In this document: one piece after another, positions 14,511 through 21,177 of the stretch | Numbering within the stretch: position 1 is the first letter of the stretch | Layout of the letters: every line of letters starts with the position of its first letter | Source of the DNA: a virus | DNA: 42,594 nucleotides | Virus record (IMG/VR): IMGVR_UViG_3300043449_000529 | Location: 1 to 42,594 of that record | Direction: 5' to 3' (one strand) | Notes under the pieces: model-generated | Database searches by the model: none | What the model saw: the letters and a program-made list of their open reading frames with translations, nothing else | Told to the model about the DNA's origin: nothing | Program-made: the position numbers and the translations under genes

Positions 14511-14716
14511 GACGCGGGGGCCTCACGTGCGAGAATGACTTGGGGTTGCACAACTACCTCTTCGACGCCCCAGTTGAGGGCCTGTAGCTGGCCGCTGGTC
14601 AGCATTTGCTCAACCATGGTTTTCGCGTGGGTGCGATGGTCAGCATGGACGAAGACGAATGTTAGCTGCCATGTTGTGCGGGCTAGGGTGACTTCGTATT
14701 TCGTGGGCATGGTCAT
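14507..14716 (-). CDS. Hypothetical 69-aa protein
   Basis: Predicted beta-alpha-beta pattern: YEVTLARTTWQLTFVFVHADHR, then a helix HAKTMVEQMLTSGQLQALNWG, then VEEVVVQPQVILAREA. The compact alternation suggests a small globular domain. Its ATGA overlaps the stop of the upstream 59-aa gene and its own stop overlaps the next start, so it belongs to a coupled chain. No family recognised. Confidence 0.55.
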   Translation of the reverse strand: MTMPTKYEVTLARTTWQLTFVFVHADHRTHAKTMVEQMLTSGQLQALNWGVEEVVVQPQVILAREAPAS

Positions 14717-14892
14717 GCGCTCTCGATTTCAGCTAACAGCCCCTGAAGGGCCTTCGCGCGTGTTACTAGGTCGTTCCAATCTTTCTCGCCGGGAGAAAAC
14801 AGCCAGCAATCTTCGCGGCAACGTTGCATCTCAACGTCGATCACATCAGCCAGCAAAATCTTTTGTTCTGGGGTTAGTAGAAGCTCGATCAT
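14713..14892 (-). CDS. Hypothetical 59-aa protein
   Basis: An acidic, helical protein (starts MIELLLTPEQKILLADVIDV, contains CREDCWLF) with two helices flanking a Pro/Gly turn. The ATG at 14892 lies 4 bases after the preceding TGA with AAGGG upstream; the TGA overlaps the next ATG. The T-P-E-Q-x-x-L-L-x-D opening is common in small phage proteins. Function unknown. Confidence 0.55.
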   Translation of the reverse strand: MIELLLTPEQKILLADVIDVEMQRCREDCWLFSPGEKDWNDLVTRAKALQGLLAEIESA

Positions 14893-14895
14893 CGG

Positions 14896-14994
14896 TCAGG
14901 CCCTTTCAAACACAAGAGACACGAGAGCGCCGATGGACGCTGTGAGAGTTGCCACGCAGAAGAACGTGAATAGGGCGTCATAGATGGTAGGCAT
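14896..14994 (-). CDS. 32-aa single-span membrane micropeptide
   Basis: One hydrophobic span (ALFTFFCVATLTASIGALVSLVF) follows MPTIYD and ends in ERA. AAAGGA lies 8 bases before the ATG at 14994, and the stop sits 3 bases before the next ATG. An in-frame ATG eight codons upstream (MDNKRKPP...) is possible but has no ribosome site. A third tiny membrane peptide in this genome. Function unknown. Confidence 0.5.
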   Translation of the reverse strand: MPTIYDALFTFFCVATLTASIGALVSLVFERA

Positions 14995-15027
14995 TGGAGG
15001 TTTCCTTTTGTTATCCATGGGTAGGCA

Positions 15028-15777
15028 TTAGGCCGCAATGCGGACCACAAAACCGCTAGTGTCACGCTTTGCGGACCCCTTAGGGACAAGGCCTACAATG
15101 ACACCACGGGGGTCAAGGTGACGTAGGTCATGCTTATCGCCATCGATAACCGTGAGGCCTTCATAAGTGGCGGGGAGCTTGTTGAAGACGATTGCAACAT
15201 TGTGACCGGCGCGCACAGCGTCTAACGCAAGGTCATGGTTTCCCTCATGACGCGACAAGGTAAGGTGATAGTTAGCAGGGAGCTTGCGAGACAAGCGGGC
15301 ATGGTTCTTGGTGTAGTCAATGAACTGGACACTTGGAAACGCTTCCATGATGTTGCGGTAGGAAATGCCGTTGCGTTCAACGGCTATCCCTTCCCACGCA
15401 ATATCGGTGCTTCCATTCATTCGGACTGTGAGGCCTTGGAACCCCTCGCCACATGCTCGCAACACGTTCTTTTCGATCTCACGGACAACCCATGACATAT
15501 AGAGCTTGCGCTGTGTCATGAACAATTGGGCTTTGTGAATGCGAGAGGCGCGCGTTGCGTTGCCTTGGATATCGGTTGAGGCCTTGTCTTTGACCATGCC
15601 AGCTTGTCCTGAGGTCCACCCTAGGCAAGCGGCAAGGCAAGCGGGGGTTGCATGGGGACACAGGTTGACGCCTGAGAGAGAACCGGGGGCCATGTAATGA
15701 ATGGCATTGAGCCAACCATAGCCTTGCGCCTTTGCGCTCTTAGTGTCATCGACGGAAAAGATGCGGGGAGCTTTCAT
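15028..15777 (-). CDS. GP88-family protein
   Basis: A 249-aa protein that I place in the phage GP88 family (named for a mycobacteriophage gene product). The marker region is SLSGVNLCPHATPACLAACLG, with three cysteines, followed by a conserved middle (QLFMTQRKLYMSWVVREIEK) and LTVRMNGSTDIAWEGIAV, QFIDYTKNHARLS and YHLTLSRHEGNHD. The function of the family is not established to my knowledge. I start at ATG 15777, with AGGACA 9 bases upstream; an in-frame ATG 12 codons earlier has no ribosome site and lies next to a strong hairpin. Expressed with the early genes. Confidence 0.82.
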   Translation of the reverse strand: MKAPRIFSVDDTKSAKAQGYGWLNAIHYMAPGSLSGVNLCPHATPACLAACLGWTSGQAGMVKDKASTDIQGNATRASRIHKAQLFMTQRKLYMSWVVREIEKNVLRACGEGFQGLTVRMNGSTDIAWEGIAVERNGISYRNIMEAFPSVQFIDYTKNHARLSRKLPANYHLTLSRHEGNHDLALDAVRAGHNVAIVFNKLPATYEGLTVIDGDKHDLRHLDPRGVIVGLVPKGSAKRDTSGFVVRIAA

Positions 15778-15813
15778 GGTCGTTTGTCCTGATGTGTGGC
15801 AATTGGTAGGCAT

Positions 15814-15843
15814 GGGGACACACCTATGGCGTGATGTGTCCCC
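15814..15843 (-). terminator. Strong intergenic hairpin before GP88 gene
   Basis: A perfect 9-bp inverted repeat, GGGGACACA (15814-15822) and TGTGTCCCC (15835-15843), with a 12-base loop, between the 80-aa gene and the GP88 gene on the minus strand. It has no T tract, so it may be an attenuator, RNase site or mRNA stabiliser rather than a true terminator. Confidence 0.5.
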
Positions 15844-15850
15844 GTGGGTG

Positions 15851-16093
15851 TTAGGCGGCGACTGTCTTAGCTACACGCGCCCATTTGATCTCACGCATGG
15901 CGCTATTAAGGTGGATGTAAAAGTAGGTCGTTACGCCGCGCTTGAGGGACTTGCGAGCAAGGTTGAGCCAACGCACCGCCCACTTGAGGTTATACAGGAC
16001 AGCGGGAGAGCATCCCTTGTGCAACTGGACTTGACGCAGGGTGATACCGATAAGGCGATTAAGGGACTGAAGGAGAAGCGGGGAGGTGTTCAT
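15851..16093 (-). CDS. Hypothetical basic 80-aa protein, first early gene
   Basis: A basic helical protein (MNTSPLLLQSLNRLIGITLRQVQLHKG..., LKWAVRWLNLARKSLKRGVTTYFYIHL). I choose ATG 16093 (GGAAC about 9 bases upstream) over an in-frame ATG 23 codons earlier, which would begin within the predicted promoter. It is the first gene downstream of the promoter at 16132-16159. Position suggests an immediate-early role, but no domain is recognised. Confidence 0.5.
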   Translation of the reverse strand: MNTSPLLLQSLNRLIGITLRQVQLHKGCSPAVLYNLKWAVRWLNLARKSLKRGVTTYFYIHLNSAMREIKWARVAKTVAA

Positions 16094-16131
16094 TTGGTTG
16101 TTCCGTTGTGTTCGTGTGTTCCGATGACTTG

Positions 16132-16159
16132 AGAATATACCAATTGGTACAGTGTGCAA
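16132..16159 (-). promoter_or_regulatory. Candidate early host promoter with internal operator
   Basis: On the minus strand TTGCAC (16159-16154) and TATTCT (16137-16132) are separated by 16 bases. A perfect 12-base palindrome, TACCAATTGGTA (16138-16149), fills the spacer, the usual place for a repressor operator. The transcript would start near 16125 and enter the 80-aa gene. This is the best host-sigma70-type candidate for the leftward early genes. Confidence 0.5.
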
Positions 16160-16164
16160 CATGT

Positions 16165-16400
16165 TATTTTATCATGAGGAAAACCAATGACTTATGAACA
16201 AGGTGATTTGCTCTTATGATGAAGTCTTATATTAACAAAAGGTAATATAACAAATGGAGTATTTCTTACACTTTATATAGTCTATCATTATAATAGAATT
16301 AATCATTATGATATGCATTATGATTTGCATTATGTCATTATAACCATATTCAATTAGCGTTAGTATAATCGTTAGTATAACTCATGACACATATGTCAAA
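16165..16400. other. AT-rich non-coding block, possible replication origin
   Basis: A sharply AT-rich stretch without ORFs in a genome that is otherwise about half GC. It holds short direct repeats, such as three CATTATG-type units between about 16305 and 16340, GTTAGTATAA twice (about 16360-16380), and several TATAAT-like words on both strands. It lies between the divergent early and late transcription units. It could be the origin or a set of host promoters; the sequence alone does not decide. Confidence 0.4.
16385..16398. promoter_or_regulatory. Inverted-repeat operator-like site
   Basis: TGACA (16385-16389) and TGTCA (16394-16398) form a perfect dyad with a 4-base spacer. On the minus strand the right half overlaps TTGACA, a consensus -35 box, with TATACT 14 bases on (too close for a good promoter). 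Possible binding site for a dimeric regulator. Confidence 0.35.
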
Positions 16401-16401
16401 T

Positions 16402-16441
16402 GTCGATCGATCGAATGTCGATCTGTGATCGATCGATCTGC
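16402..16441. repeat. GATC-rich palindromic cluster
   Basis: Within 40 bases there are six GATC tetramers in two blocks of overlapping CGATCGATCG-type palindromes, with the word TGTCGATC twice. A further pair of GATC lies near 16575-16590. Such density is far above expectation and could be a protein-binding or methylation-sensitive site beside the AT-rich block. Confidence 0.5.
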
Positions 16442-16498
16442 CATCGGTGCCACCCCCGTACAAGGATGCAACATCCTGTGACAGTGAGAGAGATCAGA

Positions 16499-16789
16499 GT
16501 GATACGTGAGAACACACACGAACACACAGGACACCGGCTGGCCTTCGTGCTGCGTGGGGTCCCTCCTGCGTCCATACCCCTGCTGATCGATCTGCAAACC
16601 CATTTCAAAAATCCCGGTAAAGACCGGCGGCGGTTGTTCATCGACGGGTCCCTCTTTGGTTTTTCATTCCGACCCACCCCCTGCACCCCCGCCCTCCCCA
16701 AGTATCCCACGCCATCTTTTGGCCACAAATGGTCATCCAAAAGTAACCCCAAAGTAGGTCCTCCAGTAAAAACTACGCATTTTCGCTAG
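16499..16789 (+). CDS. Doubtful ORF in control region (96 aa)
   Basis: A plus-strand frame open from GTG 16499 (GAGAGA upstream) to 16789. The middle (RLAFVLRGVPPASIPLLIDL, RRRLFIDGSLFGFSF) looks somewhat protein-like, but the end is Pro/Lys/Ser-rich and unstructured, the frame also runs upstream through the GATC cluster, and the opposite strand is open too. Listed because the stretch 16442-16820 holds no other gene; I lean towards non-coding. Confidence 0.2.
   Translation: MIRENTHEHTGHRLAFVLRGVPPASIPLLIDLQTHFKNPGKDRRRLFIDGSLFGFSFRPTPCTPALPKYPTPSFGHKWSSKSNPKVGPPVKTTHFR
16607..16627 (-). terminator. Possible intrinsic terminator, minus strand
   Basis: On the minus strand CCGGT-CTTT-ACCGG (16627-16614) is followed by GATTTTTG. 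Short stem but a real T run. It would stop leftward transcription entering from the structural side, insulating the early promoter. Confidence 0.4.
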
Positions 16790-16820
16790 TACTATTTGAA
16801 ATCAACAGTTTACAAAGAGA

Positions 16821-16846
16821 CCCCCCTAGCTGCGACACGCTATAGA
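16821..16846 (+). promoter_or_regulatory. Phage RNA polymerase promoter, rightward (copy 2)
   Basis: Six C residues followed by TAGCTGCGACACGCTATAGA, identical over 25 bases to the minus-strand copy before the RNA polymerase gene. Initiation is expected at G16845. It faces the structural operon, whose first start codon is 326 bases downstream, so the late transcript carries a long leader with several hairpins. Confidence 0.85.
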
Positions 16847-16853
16847 AGAAGGG

Positions 16854-16912
16854 GTCGAAAGAAACTCGACAGAACACCCTCCCGTGGCGACAGAGCCGAG
16901 ATGCTCTACCAC
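16854..16912 (+). promoter_or_regulatory. Two hairpins at the 5' end of the late transcript
   Basis: Nine bases after the predicted start, GTCGA (16854-16858) pairs with TCGAC (16866-16870) around a 7-base loop. A second element pairs GTGG/CCAC (16884-16887 with 16909-16912) and AGAGC/GCTCT (16892-16896 with 16903-16907). Such 5' hairpins protect T7 mRNAs or serve as RNase III sites; that role here is inferred. Confidence 0.5.
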
Positions 16913-17022
16913 AGAATTGCCACAATCTACACACCGGACACCCATAGGTATACCTAGGGATAACCACCGGCCTTAAGATGAACCATCTTATGATGACTAT
17001 GAATGTCTAATCTTGTGTAACT

Positions 17023-17089
17023 CCCTTGGTAATCATGGGTAAAACATTACGACAATAAGTCCTATAGTCTTACCCATGTATACCAAGGG
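17023..17089 (+). repeat. Large near-perfect inverted repeat in late leader
   Basis: Arms 17023-17042 (CCCTTGGTAATCATGGGTAA) and 17070-17089 pair at 18 of 20 positions with a 27-base loop, giving a long RNA stem 80 bases before the first late gene. Related CCTTAGG/ATGGGTA words recur on both sides (palindrome TAGGTATACCTA near 16945-16956; another small dyad about 17143-17162). Could be an RNase III site, a translational control element or a protein-binding site. Confidence 0.6.
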
Positions 17090-17170
17090 TAATCCTTAGA
17101 CATACTCCATATCATCATATCCTTGTGTAATTATAAGGTTATACCTTTAGTAAACCTAAGGATACTCATA

Positions 17171-17929
17171 TTGGCTATTGAATCCGCTACTTACATCAGT
17201 GACCTCAACATATCGAACCCTCCCGGTTCAGACCCCGTAGGTCAGGCTGATGACCACATTCGTCTTCTCAAGTCTGCCCTGAAGACCACCTTCCCGAACA
17301 TCAACGCTGCTGTCTCAGCTACTCCCCTGCAACTCAATCAGTACTTTGTGCCTCAGGGTGCAATCTTGATGTGGTCAGGGAGCATTGCCTCGATCCCCAC
17401 TGGATGGGCTTTGTGTAACGGTGGCACCTACGCCAAGTCTGATGGCAGTGGTAACGTTACGGTGCCTGACCTTCGTGACAAGTTCCTTGTGGGCGCAGGG
17501 TCTACCTATGCGGTAGCGGCGACAGGTGGAGCTACCAGCAACACCCCGACTATCACGGTGACCAATGAGGCTATTGCCCTCACCACGAACCAGTTGCCTG
17601 CTCATAGTCACACCGCGACTGTAACCGATACTGGTCATAGTCACACGGCCACTGTGTCAGCACATACTCACTCTGGTGTTCTCACAGGTGTCGCCAGTAC
17701 AGTGGGTGTCGCCGCAGGCACTAACTATTCGCTCCCTGCGACTTTCAGTAGTGGCAATACGGGCAGCACGACGCCTACCGCTACGGTCGCCAGTAACACC
17801 ACCGGCATCACGGTCTCCAACGCCAACACCGGCACCGGGGCTACCCACGTTCACAACAACACGGCTACCTGTGCCTCTGTTCCCACTCTGCCCCCGTATT
17901 ATGCACTTGCCTTCATCTACAAGCTCTAA
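17171..17929 (+). CDS. Tail fibre protein with phage collar domain
   Basis: A 252-aa tail fibre/collar protein. The N-terminus (YISDLNISNPPGSDPVGQADDHIRLLKSALKTTFPNI) is the attachment segment shared by many phage fibres. The collar domain starts with QGAILMWSGSIASIPTGWALCNG and continues through VPDLRDKFLVGAGS, followed by a His-rich region with repeated HSHT/GHSHT/HTH, likely metal-binding as in T4 short fibres, and ends LPPYYALAFIYKL. I choose TTG 17171 because AAGGA lies 8 bases upstream and the protein start then matches the family; the longer reading has a non-protein-like N-terminus. First gene of the late operon. Confidence 0.85.
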   Translation: MAIESATYISDLNISNPPGSDPVGQADDHIRLLKSALKTTFPNINAAVSATPLQLNQYFVPQGAILMWSGSIASIPTGWALCNGGTYAKSDGSGNVTVPDLRDKFLVGAGSTYAVAATGGATSNTPTITVTNEAIALTTNQLPAHSHTATVTDTGHSHTATVSAHTHSGVLTGVASTVGVAAGTNYSLPATFSSGNTGSTTPTATVASNTTGITVSNANTGTGATHVHNNTATCASVPTLPPYYALAFIYKL

Positions 17930-17938
17930 GGGGGACCT

Positions 17939-19591
17939 ATGACCATCGTTCCCATCAGAGACGTAGGTAAGCTAGGGGTCAACACAGACTGGCAAGCCCT
18001 CGATCTTCCCATTACCGCGTGGACGATGGGTGTCAATGTTCGCTATGTGAATGACACCATCAAGCGTGGTCCCGTGTGTAGCACCTTGGGTAACCTGACA
18101 GCCAACACCTCACCAAGGTTCAGCCTGTCCTATAAGATGCTGAATGCTTCCTCTGAGTTTCTTGTGCTCAATGAGAATGGCACCATCTACAAATGGCAGG
18201 CGTCAGTTCCGGGGTCTACCCCGACAGAGACCAATGTCTCCATTGCTGGCTATGTGCCATCGACGGCTACCTCGCCTTACACCGCGACCCTCGTCAATGG
18301 TGTTGTGTATGTCAATCGTAATGACCGTGTTCCTTGGTACAAGCTGACCGATGGTTCCACCTTTGCCGAGCTTCCTGTGTGGACCTCGACATGGCGTTGT
18401 GAAGCCTTGCGTTCCATCGCGGGTGTGCTTGTCGCCATCAATGTGACCAAGGGTTCCACCAAATATCCCACGATGGTGAAGACATCTGACTTCACGACCT
18501 TTGGCTCCACTCCCGGCGCATGGACCGCATCTACGACCAATAGCGCAACAGAGAATGTCATTGCTGACCTTCAGGACCCCTTGGTCGATGGTTGGCCTTT
18601 GCGTGACCGCCTGATCCTCTATGCCGCCAATGAGACATGGGCGATGGAGTATCGGGGTGACAACCTGATGTTCAACTATCGACGCCTGTTCAACAACAAG
18701 GGCGTCCTAAGTCAGAACTGTGTCGCTGAGGTTAACAACACGCACTATGTGTTTGGCTCGGATGACATCTGGACACACGATGGTTACCAGCAGAAGTCTA
18801 TTTCTTTGGGGCGTACGAGAGACTTCATTTACAATCATCTCATCAAGGCTGAGGCCAGCCAGTGCTTCGTCATTAATAACCCGAAGCTGGCCGAGGTGAT
18901 GTTCTGTTATGTCTCCTCGGATGCCTACTGTCACTTTCCGGCAATGGTCAACAACGTCTACCCCGGTTGCAACAGGGCTGCTGTTTACAACTGGATTTAC
19001 GACACATGGTATTTCTATGATCTGCCTTATGTCGTTGGTGGTTCCTTAGGTCTCGCCTTCTCTGGTCTGACCTATGCTGATTCTGGTAGCTTTACCTACG
19101 ATAGCATCAGTGGCTCCTATGATAGTCTGTTCGACTCCAGTCGTCTGTATCTCAACACCGTGTGTCGAGGCGCTACGCATCCCTCAGGAACACTGAGTGC
19201 CTCTGTCCGCATGTTTGAGCCTCGGAGTAACGCAGGCGGCATCGCCATCCTTGACACTGTGGCGACAGCCCCTGTGTTCATTGAGAACCAGCAGATGGAC
19301 ATGGATGACATTGCCAAGGATATCCGTGGTTACAAGGTGGTCACCACCATGTATCCCACAGTCACCTTTGAGTCTGGTGCTCCTGCCATGACGTTTTCGT
19401 GGGGTTCTGCGGACTATTCCAATGTCCTCCCTGTATATGGCGACAGTCAGACCTTTGATGGCTCGACGCTCTACAAGTTGGACTTCAAGTCTCCCGGTCG
19501 CTTCCTGAGTATGAAGATGACCTATGATGGAACACAGGACTTCAACTTCTCTGGCTTTGACATCGATTATCAAATCTTTGCACATAGGTGA
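17939..19591 (+). CDS. Tail structural protein, probably beta-propeller
   Basis: A 550-aa virion protein. Its opening (MTIVPIRDVGKLGVNTDWQALDLPITAWTMGVNVRY) fits a family found in podoviruses: I-x-D-x-G-x-x-G-x-x-x-D-x-x-x-x-x-L-P, placed by my memory of relatives. The body is repetitive beta-strand, with turns such as ENGTIYKW, NGVVYVNRNDRVPWYKL and NNTHYVFGSDDIWTHDGY, suggesting blades of a propeller, and TWYFYDLPY-type aromatic strands. GGGGG lies before the ATG. Exact role (tail hub, nozzle or fibre base) cannot be assigned. Confidence 0.7.
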   Translation: MTIVPIRDVGKLGVNTDWQALDLPITAWTMGVNVRYVNDTIKRGPVCSTLGNLTANTSPRFSLSYKMLNASSEFLVLNENGTIYKWQASVPGSTPTETNVSIAGYVPSTATSPYTATLVNGVVYVNRNDRVPWYKLTDGSTFAELPVWTSTWRCEALRSIAGVLVAINVTKGSTKYPTMVKTSDFTTFGSTPGAWTASTTNSATENVIADLQDPLVDGWPLRDRLILYAANETWAMEYRGDNLMFNYRRLFNNKGVLSQNCVAEVNNTHYVFGSDDIWTHDGYQQKSISLGRTRDFIYNHLIKAEASQCFVINNPKLAEVMFCYVSSDAYCHFPAMVNNVYPGCNRAAVYNWIYDTWYFYDLPYVVGGSLGLAFSGLTYADSGSFTYDSISGSYDSLFDSSRLYLNTVCRGATHPSGTLSASVRMFEPRSNAGGIAILDTVATAPVFIENQQMDMDDIAKDIRGYKVVTTMYPTVTFESGAPAMTFSWGSADYSNVLPVYGDSQTFDGSTLYKLDFKSPGRFLSMKMTYDGTQDFNFSGFDIDYQIFAHR

Positions 19592-19596
19592 TATCG

Positions 19597-20067
19597 ATGG
19601 CGACTGTTACAGCTTCTGAATATCGGAAGACGCAGCCACCAGAGCAGGGGCCGTCTCACTATGAATACCTAGAGCAGAACCTACGCGCCATAGAGACATC
19701 CATACGTCTTGCCGTGGCTGACCTGAAGAACATTGGTCCCTTTGTGGCGACATATCCTCAGGTCTCTCAGTCTGCCAATTACACGCTTGTCCTGAGTGAC
19801 GCAGGGAAACACATTCTACATCCCTCGTCTGACAATAACCCAAGAACCTTCACGATACCGGCTAATAGCTCTGTGGCATTCCCAACGGGAACCATCATCA
19901 AGTTCGTGAACGCTGTGAATACCCTCAGCATCGCCATCACCACAGACACATTGCGTCTGGCGGGTGGCTCATCAACAGGCACGAGAACACTCGGAGCCTA
20001 TGGTGTTGCTGAGGCCATTAAGATCGACAGCACCACTTGGGTTATCTCTGGAACCAATTTGACATAA
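19597..20067 (+). CDS. Small tail-associated protein (156 aa)
   Basis: N-terminal helix (SHYEYLEQNLRAIETSIRLAVADLKN) then a beta-rich domain beginning SANYTLVLSDAGKHILHPSSDNNPRTFTIPANSSVAFPTGTIIKFVN, a jelly-roll-like unit found in many phage fibre and adhesin proteins. ATG 19597 is preferred to the start three codons upstream because AGGTGA lies 6 bases before it. The gene overlaps nothing and follows directly on the preceding tail gene. Likely a fibre component or connector. Confidence 0.7.
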   Translation: MATVTASEYRKTQPPEQGPSHYEYLEQNLRAIETSIRLAVADLKNIGPFVATYPQVSQSANYTLVLSDAGKHILHPSSDNNPRTFTIPANSSVAFPTGTIIKFVNAVNTLSIAITTDTLRLAGGSSTGTRTLGAYGVAEAIKIDSTTWVISGTNLT

Positions 20068-20071
20068 TAGA

Positions 20072-20093
20072 GGGGCAGTAGCCCCAAAAGGGG
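20072..20093 (+). promoter_or_regulatory. Hairpin overlapping the ribosome site of the next gene
   Basis: GGGGC (20072-20076) pairs with GCCCC (20081-20085) around AGTA. The same CCCC can instead pair with the GGGG of the AAAAGGGG ribosome site (20086-20093). The two structures are mutually exclusive, a simple arrangement that could tune translation of the internal virion protein. Inference from pairing only. Confidence 0.35.
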
Positions 20094-20100
20094 AATACTA

Positions 20101-21168
20101 ATGGGCGGCTTTTCGCTTGCACCCTCGTTTCAACAAACGAATACAACGACGACCAACGCTCCCGGTGGTCCTCAGGCTGGAGCACTCAACACCATTTATG
20201 GTGGAGCCACAGACGCCTACAACCAGACCAAGGGTCTAGGGTACAACGGCGACTTCTACGCAACCCCTAATGCTACCCAGTATGGCGCATACAATCAGGC
20301 GGGCAACTTTGCCGCTGGTCAGGGTGCGGGTGTCCCCGGCGCTCAGATCAACGCCGGTCTTCCCCTGATGGCTCAGGGTTTCGGTGGGGCAGGGGGCGCA
20401 CTTAGTGGTCTCCTGAACTACGCCAACACCGACCAGACCCAGAATAACATCGGGACCGCCAACGCCTACGCCAACAATCCCTACATCCAGCAGGCTGTTG
20501 ACGCAGCGACCTATGGCGCAAACCGTAGTGCTGCTGAAAATGACATCCCGAACCTTTACAGGTCAGCGTCTGCTTCCGGTAACATCAATAGCGACCGTGC
20601 TGCACTTGCTCAGGGTGTTGTCCAGCGTGGACTTGCTGAGAATGCTCAGAACATCGGCGCTTCCATGCGTAACAATGCGTGGAACACGGGTCTTCAGACT
20701 GCCCTCACACAGGGACAGATGGGTCTTGGTGCAATGAGTTCTGCGGGTAGTCTTGGAGCCAACCTTGGTTCTCAGGGTTCCGGCATGGCGTCTCAGGGCC
20801 TCACGGATCAGCAGAACCTGTCGAAGCTTTATGAAGCTGCTGGCACGGGCCTACAGGGTCTTCAACAGACAGGTCTCGATAACGCTTTGGCCAAGACCCA
20901 GTATGCCCAGCAGAACCCGTGGACCGCTCTGAACAATTACTATGGCCTTGCTGGTCAGAACAATTGGTGGGGAACCAGTAACGCTAATTCGACGCAGATC
21001 GGCATGTCTCCGATTCAGAACCAGCAGTCTCCCAACGCCTTGTCTTATCTTGGCGCAGGGCTTGGGGTTCTTGGTTCCGTGGCGGGCATGGGAATGCCGA
21101 CGACTGCGCTTGGTGTCGGTGGAGGGACGCTGGGCGGAAAGCTCCTTGGCGGTCTCTTTGGAAAGTAA
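20101..21168 (+). CDS. Gly/Ala/Gln-rich internal virion protein
   Basis: A 355-aa protein very rich in Gly, Ala, Asn and Gln, with an extended N-terminus (TNTTTTNAPGGPQ), long amphipathic helical stretches (TYGANRSAAENDIPNLYRSASASGNINSDRAALAQGVVQRGLAENAQ) and a glycine-rich hydrophobic end (LGAGLGVLGSVAGMGMP...GGKLLGGLFGK). This composition and place, just before a lysozyme-domain protein and a second large ejection-type protein, fit the podovirus internal core/DNA ejection proteins. GGGG ribosome site upstream. Family-level assignment is from context and composition. Confidence 0.75.
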   Translation: MGGFSLAPSFQQTNTTTTNAPGGPQAGALNTIYGGATDAYNQTKGLGYNGDFYATPNATQYGAYNQAGNFAAGQGAGVPGAQINAGLPLMAQGFGGAGGALSGLLNYANTDQTQNNIGTANAYANNPYIQQAVDAATYGANRSAAENDIPNLYRSASASGNINSDRAALAQGVVQRGLAENAQNIGASMRNNAWNTGLQTALTQGQMGLGAMSSAGSLGANLGSQGSGMASQGLTDQQNLSKLYEAAGTGLQGLQQTGLDNALAKTQYAQQNPWTALNNYYGLAGQNNWWGTSNANSTQIGMSPIQNQQSPNALSYLGAGLGVLGSVAGMGMPTTALGVGGGTLGGKLLGGLFGK

Positions 21169-21177
21169 GGAGACACC

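Noticed and set aside
16396-16752. 118-aa minus-strand ORF in the control region
   Set aside because: Runs through the GATC palindromes and a terminator-like hairpin, has no ribosome site, and low-complexity ends.
16850-16925. tRNA-like element on the minus strand (GTGGTAGAGC box, 5-bp/7-base hairpin)
   Set aside because: No T-loop consensus, no D-stem pairing, no acceptor stem and no CCA; better read as hairpins of the late leader on the plus strand.
17055-17068. CCTATAGT in the late leader as a third phage promoter
   Set aside because: CGAC lies upstream but with nine instead of four intervening bases, and the rest does not match.
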